Assembly (NCBI GenBank): GCA_009741485.1
Contig: CM019218.1
Location: 41,459,894 to 41,523,893, forward strand
DNA length: 64,000 nt
Origin: Malurus cyaneus samueli
Taxonomy: Eukaryota; Chordata; Aves; Passeriformes; Maluridae
Direction of reading: 5' to 3'
This document shows positions 56,391 through 64,000 of the stretch, piece by piece. Below the pieces are notes generated by a model. The model saw nothing but the letters and a program-made list of their open reading frames with translations. It ran no database searches and had not been told where the DNA came from. Each line of letters opens with the position of its first letter. Position 1 is the first letter of the stretch. Made by a program: the position numbers and the translations under genes.

Positions 56391-59300
56391 TCCTAGCCCA
56401 GACCTGTGTGAGAAGATGGGCTGACTTTCTGAAGAGAGCAGAGCACTGCCATTTTATCCGCCCTGGGAACCTGTGTTACTGCACCGCTGCCTCTGCCGGC
56501 ACACTGAAACACATCTGAGCAATGTGAACAGAAAAGAGGGGAGTCAGCTAATCAGGGCAGCATTTCATCCCATAGCATATCATCTTATACAAATTGCCAC
56601 AGCAAGAGCATTTAGACCATGTCTGCTATACCTCTCCATGCATGTTGTGTCACAGAACTGACACACAAGAGGTTTCCATTCCAATTACTTCTTTTTAACC
56701 CTTGGCTACACATTTGCTGCTCGGGCTCCCCTTTAAAGTATAAAAGTCGTGCTCTCCAGCGTAGCTGGGACCCGTGGGACAGAAAGTTTGTGCTCTCTGT
56801 TGCTGAGTTCTGAGGAGCTGAGACTGTGAGGAGCCAGGATCTCACCAGTACTGCTGGGGAAGAGGAGACACAAAGCCTGTAATCAGTCATGAGACACAAG
56901 ATGCCTGTTGCTCGAGGGGTCACCAGAACCAGCCCTCTTCATCAGTCTCATCACAGCACTGTCAGGATAAATACACTCCTCAGGAGAAAACCATTTGTTG
57001 CTTTATTGAACTGCCTCTAGAGATGGATGCTGCTTTTTCCTTCTCACACCTCTCTGCATTATTAATCAAGATCACCCTCATCAGAGCAGTCAGGAGCCTT
57101 CAGGAGGAGGAAATGCAGGAGAAGAACCTTTGGAAAATAACTCAGATGCTTTGGACCTGAGTTATATGCAATATTGTCAACTCTGGCTATTTTGCAGTCA
57201 TGAAATAGTGCTTTCAGATGGTGTATTTCCAGTTTCATAATAGTGATTTAGACACCTGAATTTTCAACCCCTAGCAATAATACAGATTTATAATTCTTAG
57301 CATCAGAAAAAAACACCTAAGAACAAGTGTACCTTGTAGCCTACAGTAATAAGAAGAGTGCTGTGTTTTTAGGAAAAAACAAACCCATAGTATTTCAAGA
57401 TGTTTAACATTGAGCTAGTGCATATGATGCTTATGGCCACTCTCTCCATCCCCCAGCTTTACTCTCCCTTGAGGAATCTGAACCTTGAAGCCACTTCTTG
57501 AATCTCCAGCCAGATTCTCACTGGGCAAGTAGAACACCTCCTCCCAACCTATTTGTTCCACTACCCCTGCCAAAAGGCACCAGCCCTTTGTCACCATCGT
57601 GTGACAGCTGAGCTCAGCATTTTATTGTTCTGTCTGTATCCAACAACTTCCAACAGTCAGGCAGAGCAGAGGGAATTGATATGTAATTAACCCTCTCTTG
57701 GTCATCTGACTTACATTAGAGAATAGTGGCACTCCTTGGCAATTCTTGGGCTCACAGTGACATAGCAGGGGTCCTGGGTGGGCTCCCCCGGGGTGTAGGA
57801 TGTGGGATGTCATTTTGCTGACCAGATCCAAACCCTTGCTGAAGGCTGGCAGGAGTGACCATTTTACCACAGAAAGCCATGTCACCTGAATGGACAGCTC
57901 TCCCTCTTCTCCACAGGTTTTTATTCTGATCCAACGGAAGTCAGTACATATTACAACAAAATCTGATGCTTGTTTTGTAGCTGTTTCTTCCTGACTCTGG
58001 CAATCTTCATGCACAGCCATGCATTTCAGATGCGTAATGCAGCATGTCTGTATGCCCTAGAGGGTGCTGGCTCCTGCCAATACCATTCCATATGGGGTTA
58101 TTCAAGTGTAAGAGAGTCCCAGATTTGACCCCTAGCTTATGATCATTTCTGTTTCCAAGTGAACTTTTCAAACATTTCTTTTGATTTGGGGATGACAGAT
58201 GGTCTGCTCCCATGCTCTGACTCCCCAGACATCTCAGGAAACATTAGCAGGTAGATGAGGTTCACAATTCACCCTTGCAAACTATCTGAGTCAGCATCAG
58301 TGCAATAAAACCACATTCCAAATCAGCTAGCAAGGTCTCTCCCTCAGGGCTGGACTGCAGTGGCTGCCAAAGGAAAACAGAATGTATTGAAGGTCTCCAA
58401 CAGCACTGTCAGACTTCAGAGCAAAGACACAGGCAGATCAGTGGACATCCTGACTTCACCCTTTGCTAGCCAACCTCTTCCCTCTTTGCTGTTCACTAAT
58501 GGAGATTTAGCATCCGCTGGCAGAAAAAACAGTGCAGACTACACAAGGTCAGAGATTCCTCTATTTCCCATGATCTCAAACCAGCAGTTTTCTTGAGCTT
58601 CATCATTTGCTGCTGGAGCCACTGCCTTTAGTACCATATTAGAGATATCGCCACCCCCTCTTAAGCCGGAAGTTTTCATTAATGGCAGTAGCCACAACAA
58701 TAGACAAGTTGGGCTATAGCATTTTCTGCTCAGGTTGTGAAGGACAGCTGACTGCTGGAAAACTCTACCTAAACAGAGAGGCATTCACAGGGGAATCATA
58801 TGCATGTTTTTTTCACTGCAGCGTGTTCTGTGGCCACACAGATCCCTGGCCCCTATGAAACAACCTCAGCCTCCCAACCTGCATCATATTCTCATTTTAT
58901 AACAGTCAATGGCAAAATGTCTTCTCTCCCCTTTAAATGTGATCACTTGCCGTGAAATAATTAATTTATAAAATCTTACATGGTGTTTATATAGATCAAA
59001 AATACAAATTCACTTCACACACCTGAGTTTTCAGGGCAGGGGTCCATTTGTGTCAGTCTGAGACTGCTTCACTATTGCAGGACCCCACTGGCGGAATTGC
59101 AAGCCCTGTACCCAATGAATCAGACCTCTCCCTTTCCACCGCACACCAGTGTGGATTTGTACAGCTCCACATACCAGGCAGCTGCAAACAAAGCCCAGGG
59201 TGCGCTGCAGGTAGAAAGAGCGCATCTGCCACCATCAGGACTGCTGGGGCAGGATGGGTGAGCGCAGGATCCGCTCAGATGGCAGCCAAACTAGGAGCCG

Positions 59301-59459
59301 GGAAATCTCTGTCAGGAACACACGACAAAGGAAATAAATGAGTTGCACAGTTTTAAAGACTGTTAGGTGGAAATGAGAGGCAGAAGGGGGAAAGATGCCA
59401 AACCGTGCGTAAGAATGGTGGCTTGCAAACTGCTGTGAAAGAAGAGGTCTCCAGGAGGA

Positions 59460-60620
59460 TGCGCTAAGTTTTACTTTCCCGGAGTCGGGGAGAGACAGCA
59501 GGTATTTTATCGCACAAAATCTTGTAAAGACAGCGAGGACTTGTCTGCAAACCTAAAAGGAAGGATAAGGCCTGGAGAGGGTGCCACTGATTTGCTAGCA
59601 TCTCCCGCCTCCGCTGGCAGGCTTTGCTGCTCGCTGCTGACACAGATCCAATCCAAAGCTGACTGAACTGCTTCCACCAAGTGCAGCGCACTCCGGAGGA
59701 GGCGGACAGCAGAGAGATCTGAGCGACACACGCTGAAACTTCTCTTCTAGGAGGGGCAAGTGGTGTGGTGACATCCCTTGTGGGGTGTTATCTCAAGGAT
59801 GCCTTTCTCCTCATGCCCACCGCCAGTACCAAGCTGGTTTCCACCCAGAGCCATGGCATAAAACACGCTCATGGCCCACCAGCACGGAGAGGCTGCGGCT
59901 CTGAGGCTCCCGGGTTGTGGAGGTCACACAGCGCTCGCTGTGGGGCACTGTCCCCTCCCTATCCCTGTCTCTCCTCATTACTGCTGCCAATGGCTGCAGG
60001 AAGCAAGCCACAGCCCGGGCATGAAGGGAGCGAGAAGGCAGGATGGTGGGCAGATCCATACGGGCTGCGAGTCCCTTTGTGCTGCCACTTCCCACTCACA
60101 TTGTGACAGCTCGGCTCAAAGCTCCGCCAGGCTGAGACTGCTCCCCAGCACCACAGGCAGGGGAGGAGGAGGGAACACCGCTGAGGCATGTGCAGTTCAT
60201 CCTTCCCTGTCCTGCGGGGAGGTGGCTGTGCCCGGCAAAGCAGCCTTCCTTCCCTCCGTGTATGGGAGGAGCGGTAGGGCTGGCAGTGCGGGGGGGTGGA
60301 GAGCCTCATGTGCCAACAGGGTGTAGGACTGCTTTTCCTACAAGAAGAGAGACTCTTCCCACTGAAGAGCTCACACGCCTCACACACACCAGCCACACTC
60401 GAGTGGTGCTGAACAGCAGCGAATGGGAGTGTTGGGGAGCAGGAACTAGAATGATCTGCTCAGGGAGGACACTGCAAGTAATTGCTGAGACTCCTTGCAA
60501 AGCATCCCGGGCTTTTCTGAGAGCCTGCACTCGCACTCTGGCAAAGGCACAGCCGGAGGGGAGTGCTGCAAGGGGCGGGGGTGTGGGAAGGAAGGAATGG
60601 GGTCCAACTTGGAGCTGCAT
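59460..60620. other. Moderately CpG-enriched GC-rich segment
   Basis: GC content is above the surroundings, and 13 CpGs can be counted in 59461-59760. This is less dense than the 45-kb island and has no clear GC-box cluster. It could be a weak promoter or enhancer. No gene can be assigned. Confidence 0.25.
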
Positions 60621-62558
60621 AGTGGCTGGGACTGAGGATGGAACAAAGCCCAGCCTACAGCCAAGCTGAAGGAGTAAAAGAGCAAATTCTCCCCGAGGGA
60701 TTTTCTTGCTCACCAAAGCAAGGCAGAAGGCCTGGCAGAGGTCTCTGGATCAGGCAGAGCTCTGGAGAGGACTGAAGGTACCAGTTACTGGAGGAGGCTT
60801 TGAGGGAGAGAACAGAGGGTCTTTTTTTCTAAGGAAATGTGCCACCACCTGCCCACTTCTCACCCACTGCAGGCTACTGATTGTCCTCACCATCTGCAGG
60901 GCATCCAGGGGCCCTCCACAAAGGATGGCTTCTTTGGCTCGCTCTCAATACCAGCCTTACCCTTTAAGAGCAAAGATGTTGCTGCCGTAAGTAGATGATT
61001 CCTGGTGAGAAAAAGCTCAGTGTGCCTACAACATGACTGTTTCAGAAAGGATAGCCAGCCCTGGTGTTGCTTCCCCTCATCAAGAAATGCAGCAGCAGCA
61101 TCTCCCAGCTCCTCTCTGCTGTCTCTCCTCGAAACTTGCAGGTGCTGTGTTATTTTCATGCTGCATTTCTTTCCCTGCTGCTTGGTAACACCTCACCTCT
61201 TTTCCTCCCACCAACCATTCTATCAAAAGTGAGGGCATCCAGGCAGTACCAGGGCGTGTCCCAACCTGTGCACACTCTGCCAGACCACCAGCACAGCACT
61301 GGGATAGGAGATCCAGCAGTGTAGGAGTTAAGCTGTGCTGCTCTGGCTATCCGGGTCTCTCCCTCCCATCTTCTCCCATGAAATAATCAGCGGGTTTTAG
61401 CCTTGCAGGCATGCAGAGGAGATCCAGCTGCTCTTGTGCAGGCAGGAGTATCCTCTAAGCTGCTGGGGACTGGCTGTCTGAAGGAGTAATATCCAGGGAC
61501 ACACTCAAGAGTTGAAGGGTAGAATTGAAAGAATAAACAATTGGAGAGACAACAGAGAGATGCAGTTTATTCCAGTGACCCTTAACACTGAGGCTAAGGT
61601 CCAGTGTTTGTATATCCCGGTATTTTAGGGACAGGATGGATTGTTTCCCCAAGGCCCCGACTTTAAACAAAAGCAAACATATAAAGAAGTACTCCTTTTT
61701 TTTTGTGGAGGAGATAAGAGCACAGCTGAATGTCAGACCCCATCTCAAAATGAATTTTCACAGTGTGGCTCAGGAGATGGGTGGCATACAAGAACATGGA
61801 CTGAAAAAGTGCATTTTTCAACATCAGCTCACAGCAAGCAATGAGATGCAATGGGATTTCATCTGCCTAGCTGGCCTGGCAATTAGCCAGACTGGGATAA
61901 GGCAAGAGAGGCCCTGGTTTCACAGTGCTGGTAGCTCTCTTTTGTCTGAAAGAGTCTAGTAGCTGCAAGACTAGAGAGAAGCATTTGCCTGGGTACCTCT
62001 ACCCCTTTCTCTCTATGCCATCAAGTTACTAAAATCAGCTTGTTCAAAGGCAGAGAGAAGACAGAGTCTGCTACCATGCTGACATGTTAGAGCACAGAAT
62101 TTGCAGCTTTCAGCCATTCTGTGCCCGTTGACATGAAATCAGTAGTTCAGATGGCATGGATGAAATTAGCAGAGATAACTAACCTCTGCCTCCTTTGATA
62201 CAAAACCTCAGAGAACTCCAACAGAGGCAAGAGGCAGCAGAATCATAATGTTCAGGGGGAACAGGATCTTTTCCCGTGAAGCGTAGTGACATTGCAGAAC
62301 TGCCCACAGCAGGATGTGTTGGATGCCAGACAGGAAAGGCTGGGCAGATTCGGGGCAGGCAAAGTCACCTTAAAATACAGAAACCATACATTGGTGGAGG
62401 CTGTGAAAAACCTCACACTTTGGGCTTGATCTGTTCTTAGGCTCTTCTTCAATTGCCCAGGGCCAGACACAGGTGACTTGGAGACTCTCACTGTACCCAA
62501 GGCTCACTCACAACTTCTACAACTGCTCATTTGCAGCTGTGTCAGGACCTGGAGCACA

Positions 62559-62818
62559 CAAAATCATTAAGGTTGGAGAAGATATCTAAGATTGTAAAGT
62601 CCATTCAACATTCACCCAGCACCCGGCATGTTCTCCAGTAAAAGATAACCCCAGTTGCCACATCCGCATGCCTTTTGAACACTTCCAGGGATGATGATTC
62701 CAAGTATTCCCAGGGCAATTTCTTTCAATCCCTGACCTCCTTTCAGTGAAGAATTTTTTTCTAATACCTAATTTAAACTTCCCCCGTGCAACTTGAGGCC
62801 ATTTCTCGCATCCTCCAA
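62559..62818 (-). mobile_element. CR1 LINE, 5'-truncated 3' fragment
   Basis: The plus strand reads AAAATCATTAAGGTTGGAGAAGATATCTAAGATTGTAAAGTCC, then CACCCAGCACC, TTTTGAACACTTCCAGGGATG, CAGTGAAGAATTTTTTTCTAATACC and CAACTTGAGGCCATTTCTCGCATCC. This is the reverse complement of a CR1 3' region. Small internal losses are visible around 62710. Confidence 0.92.
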
Positions 62819-64000
62819 GGGAGGGAATGGGGGAATGCAGTAAGTTTTGCTCAGCCCACCAACTTCAGCCCTGTAGGGGGAAAATTTCTCACACAGCTGT
62901 TGCCTGTTGTTACAAGTCCAGTGTGGCTGACATACAGCTGTTTAATTAGTATTTGATCCAGAATTTGGGCCTATCAGCTCCCTAGAGGCTAAAATTTGGA
63001 TTATCTAAGGCAGGGAAGGAACCAAGACTTGAGGGTTTTTTTTATTGGAGGACTAGGCAACTGGCTATTTGCAAAAATTAATCATATCAGCATGACACAC
63101 TAAAATTTTGTAAAAGGTATTGGGCATATAACCAGTTTGAACCCCATATCCTCCTTGGAGGCTGGTGACTCAGCTGGAGAGGAATCAACGAAGTCAAGAG
63201 TGTATTGACTGACAACACCATTAATTCAACTGCTGTCTGAGATAAGGAAAGGGTATTGTCTTGGCCTTGGAATTATGCATGTTTACAAATGCAACTCTCC
63301 ATGGCTGCCACCACCTCTCAGCAAAAAGAATAGCAGAAATAGAAAATACCCATCAAACAATGGAAGTGGAGTGATTTAAAAAAAAAAAATCTTAGCAGTG
63401 CTTGTGTTGTCCTGGCAGCATCCCTTTGCAATTTATTTAGTAAATGCTTTAAAAAGGCTGGGCTGGCAGAATACACAGCTCTGGACAGAGGAACCCACCT
63501 AGAAATGAAGGCTGCCAGGCTGCAAAATGCCACTTGCTGCAAGTCTTCCACAGACCAGGCTTGGCTCCCTACCAAGAGTCCCTGGAATCTCAGGACCGAC
63601 AGAATCCTGGGTCATGGCATAGATCTTTGGTTTGTTCTGTTTTCTTAAAGGAAAAAGAAAACACTGCATAGGGGACTGAGTGAAAGGCTTGAGTATGTTG
63701 GGGGGAGGTAATCAGTGATCTGTCTTTCTCTCTAGGGTGATAAATTCCCAGCCACTTGATGGTTTCAGATTTGCTGACATCAGACTGTTAGATTATTGGT
63801 AATTTGAGAGGCTGGGAGAGGCAATTTATGTTTGCACCATACCCAGTAAAATCGTTGATACCTCTAATTATCATGATAGTAAAAAAAATTAGTAGTAGTA
63901 AAACTAATCCTTCACTGAGGACTTCAGCACTACAATGAGGGGGATTTGCAAGGCATTCCTTTAAAAAATTTGACTTTGCACTCTCTTCTTTCACTCTCCA

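Larger units (their letters stand above)
45661..64000. other. Intergenic sequence upstream of C11orf24
   Basis: No coding exon is recognised over 18 kb. The stretch contains three CR1 fragments (45.9, 46.5 and 62.6 kb), a probable small hAT-type element (53.4 kb), a pentanucleotide array (56.2 kb) and moderately CpG-enriched sequence at 59.4-60.6 kb. The remainder is unique, with open frames that show no similarity I recognise (for example 50845-51255 and 60190-60669 on the plus strand). Confidence 0.5.

Noticed and set aside
59460..60669. First exon of LRP5 (the expected neighbour)
   Set aside because: No leucine-rich signal peptide exon or dense CpG island is visible here. The open frames do not resemble LRP5.

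Overview
This is a piece of vertebrate nuclear DNA, almost certainly from a bird. The evidence is seven or more 5'-truncated CR1 LINE fragments of avian type, long introns with canonical splice sites, sparse coding content, one compact CpG island, and a recognisable single-copy vertebrate gene. There are no operons, phage genes, CRISPR arrays or other prokaryotic features. The order is not resolvable from sequence alone.

Only one protein gene can be supported: the ortholog of human C11orf24 (DM4E3), on the minus strand. Its last coding exon is at 23382-24550, with two upstream coding exons at 25707-25823 and 28444-28600. Joined, they give a 480-residue type I membrane protein with four parts: a signal peptide, a small cysteine-rich MANSC-like domain, a long Ser/Thr/Pro-rich mucin-like stalk, and one membrane helix followed by a very conserved 26-residue cytoplasmic tail. 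A CpG island at about 44.9-45.66 kb is the likely promoter. It carries GC boxes, a CCAAT box and a strong minus-strand splice donor at 45313/45312, so the non-coding first exon would lie there and intron 1 would be about 16.6 kb. A canonical poly(A) signal at 22744-22749 gives a 3'UTR of about 650 nt.

Layout: 1-22.7 kb is gene-free sequence downstream of the gene, with three CR1 fragments, microsatellites, some AT-rich homeodomain-motif-rich stretches that look like conserved non-coding elements, and one assembly join marked by a single N. 22.7-45.5 kb is the C11orf24 transcription unit, with one CR1 in intron 1. 45.66-64 kb is upstream intergenic DNA with three CR1 fragments, a probable small hAT-type element and a 37-copy pentanucleotide array. 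In human the flanking genes are KMT5B and LRP5 (recalled knowledge). Neither is visible here, so they would lie outside the window if synteny holds.

The most interesting observation is that the avian C11orf24 product has a seven-cysteine MANSC-like N-terminal domain encoded across two exons. The human protein, as I recall it, lacks an obvious equivalent. No exotic new system was found.
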